From Micromonospora sp. 15K316 (lineage in GTDB: Bacteria; Actinomycetota; Actinomycetes; Mycobacteriales; Micromonosporaceae): DNA of 64,000 bases. The stretch is from positions 62,001 through 126,000 of the forward strand of contig NZ_SMKG01000001.1 in assembly GCF_004348525.1 (NCBI RefSeq). Reading direction: 5' to 3'. The notes below the pieces were generated by a model, which saw nothing but the letters and a program-made list of their open reading frames with translations, was not told the DNA's origin and ran no database searches. Shown piece by piece: positions 24,112 through 34,247 of the stretch. How positions within the stretch are numbered: position 1 is the stretch's first letter; each line of letters opens with the position of its first letter. A program made the translations under genes and the position numbers.

Positions 24112-25809
24112 ATGAGCGTTTCGGCGGAGCCGGACGACCGGTTCGTCATCGGCGTCGACTTCGGAACGTTGTCCGGGCGGGCCCTGGTGGTACGCGTCCG
24201 CGACGGCGCCGAGCTGGGCACTGCGGTACACGCCTACCGCAGCGGCGTGATGGACTCGGCGCTGGCCGCCGACGGCCAACCGCTGCCGGCCGACTGGGCG
24301 TTGCAGGACCCCGACGACTACCGCGAGGTGCTGCGGAACGCGGTGCCCGCGGCCCTCGCGGCCAGCGGCGTCGACGCCGACCAGGTCGTCGGCATCGGGA
24401 TCGACTTCACCGCCTGCACCGTGCTGCCCACGCTGGCCGACGGCACGCCCCTGTGCGAACTGCCCGACCTGCGCACCCGCCCGCACGCCTACGTCAAGCT
24501 CTGGAAGCACCACGCCGCCCAGCAGCAGGCCGACCGGATCAACGCCCTCGCGCACGAACGGGGCGAGCCGTGGATCGGTCGCTACGGCGGCAAGATCTCC
24601 GCCGAGTGGCAGTACGCGAAGGGCTTGCAGCTGCTCGAGGAGGATCCCGAGATCTACGCCCGGGCGGAGCGGTGGATCGAGGCCGCCGACTGGATCGTCT
24701 GGCAGCTCTGCGGCGTCGAGACCCGGAACGTGTGCACGGCGGGATACAAGGGCCTCCGCCAGGACGGGCACTACCCGTCCGAGGACTACCTCGCCGCGCT
24801 CAACCCGGACTTCGCCGGCTTCGTGCAGAAGATCGACGGCCCGTTGGTCGCGCTCGGTGAGCGCGCCGGCGGGCTGACCGCGCAGGCCGCGGCGTGGACC
24901 GGGCTGCCCGAGGGGATCGCCGTGGCGGTCGGCAATGTGGACGCCCACGTCACCGCCGCGGCCGCGCAGGCGCTCGAGCCGGGCCGGCTGGTCGCCATCA
25001 TGGGCACCTCCACCTGCCACGTGGTCAACGGCACCGAGCTGGCCGAGGTGGCCGGCATGTGCGGCGTCGTCGACGGCGGCATCAGCGCGGGCCACTGGGG
25101 CTACGAGGCCGGCCAGAGCGGTGTGGGCGACATCTTCGGCTGGTACGTCGAGCACGCCGCGCCCGACGGTTACGCCTCCCACGAGTCGTTGACCGCGCAG
25201 GCCGCCGCGCAGCCGGTGGGCGCACACGGGCTGGTGGCGCTGGACTGGTGGAACGGCAACCGGTCGCTGCTGGTCAACCACGACCTGAGCGGGGTGATCG
25301 TGGGACTCACCCTGGCCACCCGTCCACCCGACATCTACCGGGCGCTGCTGGAATCCACCGCGTACGGCACCCGCATGATCATCGAGGCGTTCGCCGAGGC
25401 GGGCGTACCGGTGGACGAGCTGGTCGTCGCGGGCGGGCTGACCGGCAACCGGCTGCTGATGCAGATCTACGCGGACGTCACCAACCGGCCGCTGAGCATC
25501 ATCGGCTCGACGCAGGGGCCGGCGCTGGGCTCGGCGATCCACGCGGCGGTCGCCGCCGGGGTCCACGCCGACGTGCCGGCGGCCGCGGCGGCGATGGGCC
25601 GGGTCATCCGCGACGCGTACCTGCCGGACCCGGAGCGGGTCCGCGCCTACGACGCGCTGTACGCCGAGTACCGGCGGCTGCACGACCACTTCGGCAGGGG
25701 CGGCGACGACGTGCTGCTGCGCCTGCGCTCCATCCGTAACGCCGCCCGCTCGGCGGCCGTGCCCGCGCCGGCCGGCGAGGCGGCGCTTTCTCTGGAGGTG
25801 ATGGCGTGA
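24112..25809 (+). CDS. araB: Ribulokinase
   Basis: FGGY-family sugar kinase of 565 residues that phosphorylates L-ribulose to L-ribulose 5-phosphate. The N-terminal GVDFGTLSGRALVVR phosphate-binding motif is the AraB form of DFGT, followed by GIDFTACTVLP and WKHHAAQQQADRIN, which are characteristic of bacterial ribulokinases. The C-terminal FGGY block includes STAYGTRMIIEAF and VVAGGLTGNRLLMQIYADV. The ATG at 24112 has GGAGGATG just ahead. It is the first gene of the araB-araD unit and its stop overlaps araD by 4 bp. The promoter carries a LacI-type operator. Confidence 0.95.
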   Translation: MSVSAEPDDRFVIGVDFGTLSGRALVVRVRDGAELGTAVHAYRSGVMDSALAADGQPLPADWALQDPDDYREVLRNAVPAALAASGVDADQVVGIGIDFTACTVLPTLADGTPLCELPDLRTRPHAYVKLWKHHAAQQQADRINALAHERGEPWIGRYGGKISAEWQYAKGLQLLEEDPEIYARAERWIEAADWIVWQLCGVETRNVCTAGYKGLRQDGHYPSEDYLAALNPDFAGFVQKIDGPLVALGERAGGLTAQAAAWTGLPEGIAVAVGNVDAHVTAAAAQALEPGRLVAIMGTSTCHVVNGTELAEVAGMCGVVDGGISAGHWGYEAGQSGVGDIFGWYVEHAAPDGYASHESLTAQAAAQPVGAHGLVALDWWNGNRSLLVNHDLSGVIVGLTLATRPPDIYRALLESTAYGTRMIIEAFAEAGVPVDELVVAGGLTGNRLLMQIYADVTNRPLSIIGSTQGPALGSAIHAAVAAGVHADVPAAAAAMGRVIRDAYLPDPERVRAYDALYAEYRRLHDHFGRGGDDVLLRLRSIRNAARSAAVPAPAGEAALSLEVMA

Positions 25810-26504
25810 GCGGACAGCACAGCAGGGACGACGCGGTGGCGCGGCTGCGCGAAACGGTCGCCGCCCTGCACGCCGAACTGGTCCGGTACAACCTCGTCGC
25901 CTGGACCTCCGGCAACGTGTCGGCGCGGGTGCCGGGGCACGACCTGATGGTGATCAAACCGAGTGGGGTCTCCTACGACGACCTCCGGCCCGACAACATG
26001 GTGGTCTGCGACCTCGACGGGGTCGTGGTGGAGGGCGACCTGTCGCCGTCGAGCGACACCGACGCGCACGCCTACGTCTACCGGGCGATGCCCGACGTCG
26101 GTGGGGTCGTGCACACCCACAGCGGCTACGCGACGGCCTGGGCCGCGTGCGGCGAGTCGATCCCCTGCTACCTCACCGCGCAGGCCGACGAGTTCGGCGG
26201 TGAGATCCCGGTCGGGCCGTTCGCACTCATCGGCGGCGACGACATCGGCAAGGGCATCGTGGCCACCCTCTCCGGGCACCGCTCGCCGGCGGTGCTGATG
26301 CGCAACCACGGCGTCTTCACCATCGGCTCGAACGCGAAGGCGGCCGTCAAGGCGGCGGTGATGTGCGAGGACGTCGCCCGCACCGCCCACCTGGCGCGGG
26401 CGCTCGGCCAGCCGCTACCGATCGCCGCCGAGGACATCGACTCGCTCCACGCGCGCTACCAGAACGCCTACGGGCAGACCACCGTCCCGTCCCCGCGCCG
26501 GTAG
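25806..26504 (+). CDS. araD: L-ribulose-5-phosphate 4-epimerase
   Basis: Class II aldolase-fold epimerase of 232 residues, the usual length, converting L-ribulose 5-phosphate to D-xylulose 5-phosphate. The phosphate-binding SGNVSAR (near 38-44) and KPSG (near 56) motifs, the zinc ligands in VVHTHSGYATAWA and the later LMRNHGVF are all present. The GTG at 25806 overlaps the araB stop. The C-terminal HARYQNAYGQ is typical of AraD and contrasts with fuculose-phosphate aldolases of the same fold. Confidence 0.94.
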   Translation: MSGQHSRDDAVARLRETVAALHAELVRYNLVAWTSGNVSARVPGHDLMVIKPSGVSYDDLRPDNMVVCDLDGVVVEGDLSPSSDTDAHAYVYRAMPDVGGVVHTHSGYATAWAACGESIPCYLTAQADEFGGEIPVGPFALIGGDDIGKGIVATLSGHRSPAVLMRNHGVFTIGSNAKAAVKAAVMCEDVARTAHLARALGQPLPIAAEDIDSLHARYQNAYGQTTVPSPRR

Positions 26505-26654
26505 CGCCCCCGACACCCCGGCCGGCTCGCTCCCCCAGGCGCCGGCAGGTGGAACGCACCTCCGTGACGCACCACGATCGCCTGCCCCGGCGGCCCGCCG
26601 GCGGCGCAGGCACCGCAAGGAAGGCCCATCTCACCCCCGACAAGGAGTCCGCAC

Positions 26655-27662
26655 ATGCGAATCACGGGCAACACCCTCACCCGCCGCGGCTTCGGCGCCG
26701 TCCTGGCCGCCGGGCTGCTCGCGACCGGGCTGACCGCGTGCGCCAACAGCGACACCGGCGACGCCGGTGGCGCGGCCGGCGACGACAAGATCGTTCTCGG
26801 GTTCTCGCAGGTCGGCGCGGAGAGCGGCTGGCGTACCGCGAACACGACCTCGGTCAAGGAGGCCGCGGCCGAGGCCGGGATCGAGCTGAAGTTCGACGAC
26901 GCCCAGCAGAAGCAGGAGAACCAGATCCGGGCCATCCGCAACTTCATCCAGCAGAAGGTCGACGTGATCGCCTTCTCGCCGGTGGTGGAGTCGGGCTGGG
27001 ACACCGTGCTCAAGGAGGCCAAGGACGCGCAGATCCCGGTCATCCTGACCGACCGGGCCGTCGACTCGGCCGACAAGACGCTCTACAAGACCTTCCTCGG
27101 CTCGGACTTCGTGAAGGAGGGCCGGCTCTCCGCCGAGTGGCTGCTCGAGGAGACCAAGTCCGCGACCGGTCCGGTGAACATCGTGGAGCTGCAGGGCACC
27201 ACGGGCTCGGCGCCGGCCAACGACCGGAAGAAGGGCTTCGGGGAGGCGATCGCCGCCAACCCGAACCTGAAGATCATCGCTTCGCAGAGCGGCGATTTCA
27301 CCCGGGCCGGCGGCAAGGCCGTGATGGAGCAGTTCCTCAAGGCCAACCCGAAGATCGACGTGCTCTTCGCGCACAACGACGACATGGGCCTGGGCGCGCT
27401 CGAGGCGATCACGGCCGCCGGCAAGGTGCCCGGCAAGGACATCAAGATCATCACGATCGACGCGGTCAAGGACGGCATGCAGGCCCTGGCCGACGGCAAG
27501 TTCAACTTCATCGCGGAGTGCAGCCCGCTGCTCGGCCCCCAGCTGATGGACCTGGCCAAGAAGGTGCACGCCGGCGAGGAGGTCCCCGCGCGCATCGAGA
27601 CCGAGGAGACCACCTTCACCCAGCAGACGGCCAAGGAGGCCCTGCCCAACCGTAAGTACTGA
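26655..27662 (+). CDS. Sugar ABC transporter binding lipoprotein (YtfQ-like)
   Basis: Periplasmic-binding protein of 335 residues. The signal MRITGNTLTRRGFGAVLAAG leads to a lipobox (LTAC), so the mature protein is lipid-anchored; a twin-arginine pair is also present. The mature part (IVLGFSQVGAESGWRTANT, QNQIRAIRNFIQQKVDVIAF, FAHNDDMGLGALEAI) matches the galactofuranose/arabinose-type YtfQ group. Together with the ATPase and two permeases it forms a four-gene pentose/furanose importer. A hairpin at 27725-27755 separates it from the ATPase gene and may raise its relative expression. Confidence 0.9.
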   Translation: MRITGNTLTRRGFGAVLAAGLLATGLTACANSDTGDAGGAAGDDKIVLGFSQVGAESGWRTANTTSVKEAAAEAGIELKFDDAQQKQENQIRAIRNFIQQKVDVIAFSPVVESGWDTVLKEAKDAQIPVILTDRAVDSADKTLYKTFLGSDFVKEGRLSAEWLLEETKSATGPVNIVELQGTTGSAPANDRKKGFGEAIAANPNLKIIASQSGDFTRAGGKAVMEQFLKANPKIDVLFAHNDDMGLGALEAITAAGKVPGKDIKIITIDAVKDGMQALADGKFNFIAECSPLLGPQLMDLAKKVHAGEEVPARIETEETTFTQQTAKEALPNRKY

Positions 27663-27724
27663 CGGGCCGGAGCCCTCGGGCAGTGTCGTGCCTCGCGGCG
27701 AGCGGTCGCCCGGCGCGAGGGAGC

Positions 27725-27755
27725 GGGCCGGCGGTGTCCACAGCACCGCCGGCCC
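27725..27755 (+). terminator. Intra-operon hairpin (attenuator or mRNA stabiliser)
   Basis: A perfect 12-bp stem (GGGCCGGCGGTG at 27725-27736, complement at 27744-27755) with a 7-nt loop lies between the binding-protein and ATPase genes. Such hairpins commonly let the binding protein be made in excess. Confidence 0.6.
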
Positions 27756-27851
27756 GGCCACTCCGTCCTCTCCCCCGCACCCCCGCTGCGGGAGCGCCGC
27801 GCGGCCTCCGACGGCCGCGCGCCTGACGACAATCACGAAAGGTCTGGTGGG

Positions 27852-29396
27852 ATGTCGGATACGAATCCGGTCCTGACGATGACCGCGATCAGCAAGTTCT
27901 TCCCCGGGGTGCGGGCCCTCGACGGCGTCGACCTGCGCCTCTTCCCCGGCGAGGTGCACGCCCTGATGGGCGAGAACGGCGCCGGCAAGTCCACCCTGAT
28001 CAAGGTGCTGACCGGCGTGTACGGCCACGACAGCGGCAGCATCACCCTCGGCGGCGAGACGGTCTCCTTCTCCGGCCCGATGCAGGCCACCGAGGCCGGG
28101 GTGAGCACCGTCTACCAGGAGGTGAACCTCTGCCCGAACCTCTCGGTGGCGGAGAACATCTTCATCGGACGCCAGCCGCGGCGGCTCGGCGCGGTGCGCT
28201 GGCGCGACATGCGCCGCCGCGCGTCGGCGGTGCTCGCCCGCCTCAACCCGGACCTCGACGTCGGCGAGCTGCTCGGGAACCAGTCGCTCGCCGTGCAGCA
28301 GATGGTGGCGATCGCCCGGGCCGTCGACGTGCGGGCCCGCGTGCTGATCCTCGACGAGCCCACCTCCAGCCTGGACACCGACGAGGTGAAGCAGCTGATG
28401 CGCATCATGCGCCAGCTGCGGGACGAGGGCATCGCCATCGTCTTCGTCACGCACTTCCTCGACCAGGTGTACGAGATCGCCGACCGGATCACGGTGCTGC
28501 GCAACGGGCGGCTCGTCGGCGAGTACCCCACCGCGGAGCTGCCCCAGCTCGCGCTCGTGGAGAAGATGATCGGCAAGGATCTCGACGCGCTGGAGCGCCT
28601 CGACGAGCAGGCCGGGCGGGACCTGGCCGCCGTCGAGACGGGCACCCCCGTGGTCGAGGCGACCGGCCTCGGCAGGTCCGGGTCGGTCGAGCCGTTCAGC
28701 CTGACCATCCACCGCGGTGAGGTGGTCGGCATGGCCGGGCTGCTCGGCTCGGGACGTACCGAGGCCGCCCGCCTCTTCTTCGGCGCCGACCGGGCCGACC
28801 ACGGCCGGCTGGCGGTGGACGGCCGCCCCGTCACCATCCGCGGACCGGTCGCGGCCATCGAGCACGACATCGCGTTCTGCTCGGAGAACCGACGCACCGA
28901 GGGCCTGGTGGGCGAGCTGTCGGTGCGGGAGAACATCATCCTGGCGTTGCAGGCCGCCCGCGGCTGGCTGCGGCCGGTGCCGCGGCGGCGGCAGGACGAG
29001 CTGGTCCGGCGCTACATCGACGCGCTCAGCATCCGCCCGGCCGATCCGGAGATGCCGGTGCGCAACCTCTCCGGGGGCAACCAGCAGAAGGTCGTGCTCG
29101 CCCGGTGGCTGATCACGGAGCCGCGGCTGCTGATCCTCGACGAGCCGACGCGGGGCATCGACGTCGGCGCGAAGGCGGAGATCCAACGCCTGGTGGTGCA
29201 GCTCTCCGACGGCGGCATGGCGGTGCTGTTCATCTCCGCCGAGCTGGAGGAGGTGCTGCGGCTCAGCCACAAGGTCGCCGTGATGCGGGACCGGCAGCTG
29301 GTCACCGAGCTCGCCAACGACGACGACCTCGACGCCGACCGCGTCATGCGTGTCATCGCCGGCGGAGCGGAGCAGAAGGACGGGACGAGGCAATGA
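27852..29396 (+). CDS. Sugar ABC transporter ATP-binding protein (two ATPase domains, YtfR/AraG-like)
   Basis: Tandem-ATPase subunit of 514 residues. The first domain has Walker A GENGAGKST near residues 41-49 and LILDEPTSSLD; the second lacks a classical Walker A (GLLGSGRTE, as is normal for this family) and has NLSGGNQQKVVLARWL plus LILDEPTRGIDVGAK. It energises import with the two permeases that follow. The ATG at 27852 is preceded by GAAAGGTCTGGTGGG. It could equally serve arabinose, arabinofuranose or galactofuranose; the arabinose genes around it favour the first two. Confidence 0.93.
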   Translation: MSDTNPVLTMTAISKFFPGVRALDGVDLRLFPGEVHALMGENGAGKSTLIKVLTGVYGHDSGSITLGGETVSFSGPMQATEAGVSTVYQEVNLCPNLSVAENIFIGRQPRRLGAVRWRDMRRRASAVLARLNPDLDVGELLGNQSLAVQQMVAIARAVDVRARVLILDEPTSSLDTDEVKQLMRIMRQLRDEGIAIVFVTHFLDQVYEIADRITVLRNGRLVGEYPTAELPQLALVEKMIGKDLDALERLDEQAGRDLAAVETGTPVVEATGLGRSGSVEPFSLTIHRGEVVGMAGLLGSGRTEAARLFFGADRADHGRLAVDGRPVTIRGPVAAIEHDIAFCSENRRTEGLVGELSVRENIILALQAARGWLRPVPRRRQDELVRRYIDALSIRPADPEMPVRNLSGGNQQKVVLARWLITEPRLLILDEPTRGIDVGAKAEIQRLVVQLSDGGMAVLFISAELEEVLRLSHKVAVMRDRQLVTELANDDDLDADRVMRVIAGGAEQKDGTRQ

Positions 29397-29472
29397 GTGA
29401 ACGCAGCGCACGCGCCGTGGCACACGTCGCGTCGACACCACCCGACAGCGTCGCGGGGAAGGGGATACGCGC

Positions 29473-30546
29473 ATGAGCGGCTGGCGAACACGCCTCCCGG
29501 CCGTCACCGGTCACCGGCTCTTCTGGCCCGTGGTGGTTCTCGTGCTGCTGGTGGCGGCGAACGCGATCTACCGGCCCAGCTTCCTGACCGTCGAGATCAA
29601 GAACGGTCACCTCTACGGCAGCCTCGTCGACATCGTGCGGCTCAGCGCTCCGCTCATCCTGGTCGCCCTGGGCATGACGCTCGTGATCGCCACCGGCGGG
29701 ATCGACCTCTCCGTCGGCTCCGTCGTCGCGGTCAGCGGCGCGGTGGCCTGCCTGCACATCAGCCGGCAGCCGGACCAGAACAGCCTCGGCGGCGTGCTGG
29801 TCGCGCTGGCGATGGCGTTCGGGGTGTCGCTGCTGCTCGGCCTCTGGAACGGCACACTCGTCGCGGTGATCGGCATTCAACCGATCATCGCCACCCTGAT
29901 CCTGATGGTCGCGGGGCGGGGCCTGGCCCAGTTGATCACCTCGGGCCAGATCATCACCATCAACAGTGACCCCTACCGGATGATCGGGGTCGGGCACGTG
30001 CTGACCCTGCCGTTCGCGATCGTCCTCGCCCTGGCGGTGACCCTGCTCGTGGCCGTGCTCACCCGCCGCACCGCCCTCGGGATGATCGTCGAGGCGGTCG
30101 GTGGCAACGCGGAGGCCAGCCGGCTGGCGGGGATCCGGGCCCGGCGGATCACCCTCCTCGCCTATGTGGTGAGTGCCGCGTGCGCCGCCGTCGCGGGCTT
30201 CATGATGACCGCGAACGTCTCCAGCGCAGACGGCAACGCGGCCGGCCTCTGGGTCGAGCTCGACGCGATCCTCGCCGTGGTCATCGGCGGGACGTCACTG
30301 GCCGGCGGCCGGTTCTACCTCGGCGGCACGATCGTCGGCGCGCTGCTCATCCAGACCCTGACCACGTCCGTCTACGCCATGAACATCGACCCGCAGACCG
30401 CCCTGCTGTTCAAGGCGATGGTCGTGATCGCGGTGTGCCTCGTCCAGGCACCCGCCTTCCGCGCCAAGTTCCGGCGGCGGCGGGCCACCACAGGGGGGCC
30501 GACGGCCCCGACCGGCGAGCAGCGGAAGGAGCAGGTGGCGGCATGA
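29473..30546 (+). CDS. Sugar ABC transporter permease (YtfT-like)
   Basis: Membrane subunit of 357 residues with about ten helices. The family block [27 protein letters not shown] is near residues 64-90, and GGTSLAGGRFYLGGTIVGALLIQTL is near 280. It lies 76 bp after the ATPase gene; the gap contains no gene. The stop overlaps the next permease by 4 bp. A basic C-terminal tail (KFRRRRATTGG) is cytoplasmic. Confidence 0.92.
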   Translation: MSGWRTRLPAVTGHRLFWPVVVLVLLVAANAIYRPSFLTVEIKNGHLYGSLVDIVRLSAPLILVALGMTLVIATGGIDLSVGSVVAVSGAVACLHISRQPDQNSLGGVLVALAMAFGVSLLLGLWNGTLVAVIGIQPIIATLILMVAGRGLAQLITSGQIITINSDPYRMIGVGHVLTLPFAIVLALAVTLLVAVLTRRTALGMIVEAVGGNAEASRLAGIRARRITLLAYVVSAACAAVAGFMMTANVSSADGNAAGLWVELDAILAVVIGGTSLAGGRFYLGGTIVGALLIQTLTTSVYAMNIDPQTALLFKAMVVIAVCLVQAPAFRAKFRRRRATTGGPTAPTGEQRKEQVAA

Positions 30547-31553
30547 GCACCAGCCAACTGGTCGAGCGACCGGACCGGACGACACGGTGGCGGCTGCCAC
30601 GCCGGCAGCTACCGGTGCTGGTCAGCCTCGCCCTGCTCCTGGTCATGTACGGCATCGGCGTCTCGCAGTACCAGGCGTTCTCGAACATCCAGGTCGTCTT
30701 CAACGTCTTCATCGACAACGGGTTCCTGCTCGTCGTCGCGGTCGGCATGACCTTCGTGATCCTGACCGGCGGCATCGACCTGTCGGTCGGCTCGGTGGTG
30801 GCGATGACCGCGATGGTGTCGGCCGCGCTGCTGCGCGACGGACTTCCGCCCGCGCTCGTCCTGCTGATCGCGCTGCTTATCGGCCCGACGCTCGGGTTCG
30901 TGATGGGCTGCGTCATCCACTTCTTCGAGATCCAGCCCTTCATCGTCACCCTGGCCGGGATGTTCTTCGCCCGCGGCCTCTGCACCTGGATCAGCTCGTC
31001 GTCGATCCCCATCACCGACGGCTTCTGGACCAGCGCGGCCCAGGAACGGATCCGCATCGGCGAGAACTTCCTGACCGTCGGCGTTCTCATCACGGTCGCG
31101 GTGGTCGCGGTGGCCGCGTACACGCTGGCGTACACCCGGCTGGGGCGCAACGTGTACGCGATCGGCGGCAACCCGCAGTCCGCGCTGCTGATGGGCCTGC
31201 CGGTGGGCCGTACCCGGATCGCCGTCTACACCATCAGCGGGCTCTGCTCGGCCATCGGCGGCATCCTGCTGTCCTTCTACACCCTCTCCGGGGCCCCGCT
31301 GATCGCCGTCGGCATGGAGCTGGACGCGATCGCCGCCGTGGTCATCGGCGGCACCCTGCTCACCGGCGGCGCCGGCTACGTCCTGGGCACCGTGCTCGGT
31401 GTGCTGGTGCTCGGCGTGATCCAGACCCTGATCACCTTCGACGGCACCCTGAACTCCTGGTGGACCAAGATCGTGATCGGTGGGTTGCTGTTCGCGTTCA
31501 TCGTGCTCCAACGGCTCCTCGGCTTCCGCAAGAAGTCGCTCTCCACTCGCTGA
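30543..31553 (+). CDS. Sugar ABC transporter permease (YjfF-like)
   Basis: Second permease of 336 residues, related to the previous one ([55 protein letters not shown]), as in E. coli YtfT/YjfF pairs that form a heterodimeric pore. ATG 30543 overlaps the upstream stop. It is followed 16 bp later by araA, so uptake and isomerisation share one transcript. Confidence 0.92.
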   Translation: MSTSQLVERPDRTTRWRLPRRQLPVLVSLALLLVMYGIGVSQYQAFSNIQVVFNVFIDNGFLLVVAVGMTFVILTGGIDLSVGSVVAMTAMVSAALLRDGLPPALVLLIALLIGPTLGFVMGCVIHFFEIQPFIVTLAGMFFARGLCTWISSSSIPITDGFWTSAAQERIRIGENFLTVGVLITVAVVAVAAYTLAYTRLGRNVYAIGGNPQSALLMGLPVGRTRIAVYTISGLCSAIGGILLSFYTLSGAPLIAVGMELDAIAAVVIGGTLLTGGAGYVLGTVLGVLVLGVIQTLITFDGTLNSWWTKIVIGGLLFAFIVLQRLLGFRKKSLSTR

Positions 31554-31569
31554 TCGGAAGGCAAACCGC

Positions 31570-33075
31570 ATGACTCGCCCATCACCGGCCCCCGAGGTCT
31601 GGTTCCTCACCGGCAGCCAGGGGCTCTACGGCCCGGAGACGCTGCAGCAGGTGGCCGCCCAGTCGCAGCAGATCGCCGCGCAGCTCGACGCCGATCCGGC
31701 CATCCCGGCCCGGGTGGTCTGGAAGCCCGTGCTGACCTCCAGCGCGGAGATCCTGGCGGTCTGCCGCGACGCGGCCGTCCAGGGCGCCGTCGGGGTGATC
31801 GCCTGGATGCACACCTTCTCGCCGGCGAAGATGTGGATCTCCGGTCTGGACGCCCTGCGCACGCCCCTGCTGCACCTGCACACCCAGGCGAACGTCGCGC
31901 TGCCCTGGTCCGAGATCGACATGGACTTCATGAACCTGAACCAGGCCGCGCACGGCGACCGCGAGTTCGGGTTCGTGCAGACCCGGCTCGGGGTCGCCCG
32001 CAAGACGGTCGCCGGGCACGTCAGCAACCCGCAGGTCGTCTCGCGGATCGCGGCGTGGACCCGGGCCGCCGTCGGGTACACGGCGATGCGGTCGCTGCGG
32101 CTGGCCCGCTTCGGCGACAACATGCGCGACGTGGCGGTCACCGAGGGCGACAAGGTCGAGGCGGAGCTGCGCTTCGGTGTCTCGGTCAACACGTACGGGG
32201 TGAACGACCTGGTCGCCGCCGTCGACGCGGTCGCCGACGCCCGGATCGAGGAGCTGGTGAAGGAGTACGAGGACGGTTACCGTCTCGACGCCGTGCTGCG
32301 GCCTGGCGGCGACCGGCACGACTCGCTCCGCTACGCGGCCCGCATCGAGGCCGGGCTGCGGCAGTTCCTCACCGACGGCGGCTTCGGGGCCTTCACCACG
32401 AACTTCGAGGATCTCGGCGGGCTCCGGCAGCTGCCCGGCATCGCCGTGCAGCGGCTGATGGCCGACGGCTACGGGTTCGGCGGCGAGGGCGACTGGAAGA
32501 CCTCGGTGCTCGTGCACACGCTCAAGGCCATGTCGGTGGGCACCAGCGGCGGCACCTCCTTCATGGAGGACTACACCTACGACCTCACCCCCGGGCAGGA
32601 GGTCGTGCTCGGCGCCCACATGCTCGAGGTCTGCCCGAGCATCGCCGCCGGGACGCCGAACGTGGAGATCCACCCGCTGGGCATCGGCGGACGCGAGGAC
32701 CCGGTACGGCTGGTCTTCGACGCCCAGCCGGGTCCGGGTGTGGTGCTGGGGCTGGCCGACATGGGCGACCGGTTCCGCCTGGTGGCCAACGAGATCGACG
32801 TCGTGGCCCCGACGCAGCCGCTGCCGAAGCTGCCGGTCGCCCGTGCGGTGTGGCGGCCCCGCCCGGATCTCGCCACCTCCGCGGAGGCGTGGCTCACCGC
32901 CGGTGCGCCGCACCACACGGTCCTCTCGCAGGCCGTCGGCACCGAGGAGCTGCACGACCTCGCCGAGATGACCGGCACCGAGCTCCTCGTCATCGACGCG
33001 GGGACGACCCCTCGGCAGCTGGCGAACGAGATCCGCTGGAACCAGGCCTACTACCGGCTGGCGAAGGGTTTCTGA
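31570..33075 (+). CDS. araA: L-arabinose isomerase
   Basis: Isomerase of 501 residues (E. coli AraA is 500) converting L-arabinose to L-ribulose with Mn2+. Characteristic sequence is [20 protein letters not shown] at the N-terminus, [16 protein letters not shown], the metal-site region around [20 protein letters not shown], and [19 protein letters not shown]. The ATG at 31570 has GGAAGG eight bases ahead. It closes the importer operon and is followed by a strong terminator. With araB and araD it completes the bacterial arabinose route to xylulose 5-phosphate. Confidence 0.96.
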   Translation: MTRPSPAPEVWFLTGSQGLYGPETLQQVAAQSQQIAAQLDADPAIPARVVWKPVLTSSAEILAVCRDAAVQGAVGVIAWMHTFSPAKMWISGLDALRTPLLHLHTQANVALPWSEIDMDFMNLNQAAHGDREFGFVQTRLGVARKTVAGHVSNPQVVSRIAAWTRAAVGYTAMRSLRLARFGDNMRDVAVTEGDKVEAELRFGVSVNTYGVNDLVAAVDAVADARIEELVKEYEDGYRLDAVLRPGGDRHDSLRYAARIEAGLRQFLTDGGFGAFTTNFEDLGGLRQLPGIAVQRLMADGYGFGGEGDWKTSVLVHTLKAMSVGTSGGTSFMEDYTYDLTPGQEVVLGAHMLEVCPSIAAGTPNVEIHPLGIGGREDPVRLVFDAQPGPGVVLGLADMGDRFRLVANEIDVVAPTQPLPKLPVARAVWRPRPDLATSAEAWLTAGAPHHTVLSQAVGTEELHDLAEMTGTELLVIDAGTTPRQLANEIRWNQAYYRLAKGF

Positions 33076-33098
33076 GCGGATCCGCTGCCGTCGATCGC

Positions 33099-33135
33099 CC
33101 GTCGGTGCGCCCCCGTGACGGGGGCGCACCGACGG
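33099..33135 (+). terminator. Strong hairpin terminator after araA
   Basis: A perfect 16-bp stem (33099-33114 with 33120-33135) and the loop GTGAC lie 24 bp after the araA stop. Only two T residues follow, so it is of the U-poor actinomycete type. Confidence 0.85.
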
Positions 33136-33200
33136 TTCCGCCCCTGGCAGGAGGCCGATTCCGTCGACGGTGGCGGGGCTACGATGACCATGAGGGGGAC

Positions 33201-34226
33201 ATGACGATGCAACACCAGCCGGCCGCTCGCGCCGCGGTCATGAGCGATGTCGCGCGGCTCGCCGGCGTCTCGCACCAGACCGTGTCCCGGGTCCTGAACA
33301 ACCATCCGAGCGTCCGCCAGGAGACCCGCGAGCGGGTCCTGCGCGCCGTGCACCAGCTCAACTACCGGCCAAACGCCCTCGCCCGGGGGCTGGCGGCCCG
33401 GCGGTCGAAGGTCATCGGCGTGATCAGCTTCGACACCATCCTCTACGGCCCGGCCGCCACCCTCCTCGGCATCGAGCGCGCCGCCCGCGCGGCCGGCTAC
33501 GGCATCAACATCGTCACCCTCGAACGGCTGGACCGCTCCGGGGTGGCCGCCGCGATCGACGCCCTCAGCGAGCAGTCGGTGGCCGGGGTCGTGCTCATCG
33601 CACCGATGGTCAGCGCCGCCGTGGCCGTGCACGGCCTGCCCACCGGCGTACCCGCCGTGCTGGTCGAGCCGGGCGTCGACGGCGAGCTTCCGAGCGTCTC
33701 GGTCGATCAGGTGGCCGGCGCCCGCCTGGCCGTCGAGCACCTCCTCTCCCTCGGGCACGAGACGGTCCTGCACATCGCCGGGCCGCGGGACTGGCTGGAG
33801 GCCCGCGACCGCCTCGAGGGGTGGCGGTTGGCCCTCGAGACCGCCGGGCGGCGGGTGCCACCGGTCATCACCGGCGACTGGAGCCCGCGGGCGGGCTACG
33901 AGATCGGCCAGTCACTCGCCGAGCGACGGGACGTCAGCGCGGTCTTCTGCGCCAACGACCACCAGGCGCTCGGCCTGCTCCGCGCCCTGCACCAGCGCAG
34001 GGTACGGGTGCCGGAGGAGGTCAGCGTGGTCGGCTTCGACGACATTCCCGAGGCCGAGTACTTCACCCCACCCCTGACCACCGTGCGTCAGGACTTCGAC
34101 GAGGTCGGCCACCGGTGCGTGGCGGCGCTGCTGGATCTGCTGAATGGCTCGGCGGAGGCCTCGCGCCCGTCGCCCGTGGAGCCGATCCTCGTCGTGCGGG
34201 CCAGCAGCGGCGCCCGGCCCTCCTGA
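33201..34226 (+). CDS. LacI family transcriptional regulator (arabinose-region paralogue 2)
   Basis: A 341-residue LacI-type regulator. The HTH reads MSDVARLAGVSHQTVSRVLN, the hinge is ALARGLAARRSKVIGVISFD and the sensor block is FCANDHQALGLLRALHQRRVRVPEEVSVVGFD. ATG 33201 has GAGGGGG at 33192-33197. It follows the arabinose operon after its terminator, so it has its own promoter and is the best positional candidate for the arabinose repressor; its close relative at 17788 is the alternative. I do not see the TGARCGYTMACA site in its own upstream region. Confidence 0.9.
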   Translation: MTMQHQPAARAAVMSDVARLAGVSHQTVSRVLNNHPSVRQETRERVLRAVHQLNYRPNALARGLAARRSKVIGVISFDTILYGPAATLLGIERAARAAGYGINIVTLERLDRSGVAAAIDALSEQSVAGVVLIAPMVSAAVAVHGLPTGVPAVLVEPGVDGELPSVSVDQVAGARLAVEHLLSLGHETVLHIAGPRDWLEARDRLEGWRLALETAGRRVPPVITGDWSPRAGYEIGQSLAERRDVSAVFCANDHQALGLLRALHQRRVRVPEEVSVVGFDDIPEAEYFTPPLTTVRQDFDEVGHRCVAALLDLLNGSAEASRPSPVEPILVVRASSGARPS

Positions 34227-34247
34227 GCGAGGAGTTCGCCTCGCCGA

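Noticed and set aside
20710-25689. Very long open frame on the minus strand opposite the GH127 and araB genes
   Set aside because: It is antisense to two clear genes, has no recognisable motifs and is rich in Arg, Gly, Val and His, as expected for the mirror frame of GC-rich codons.
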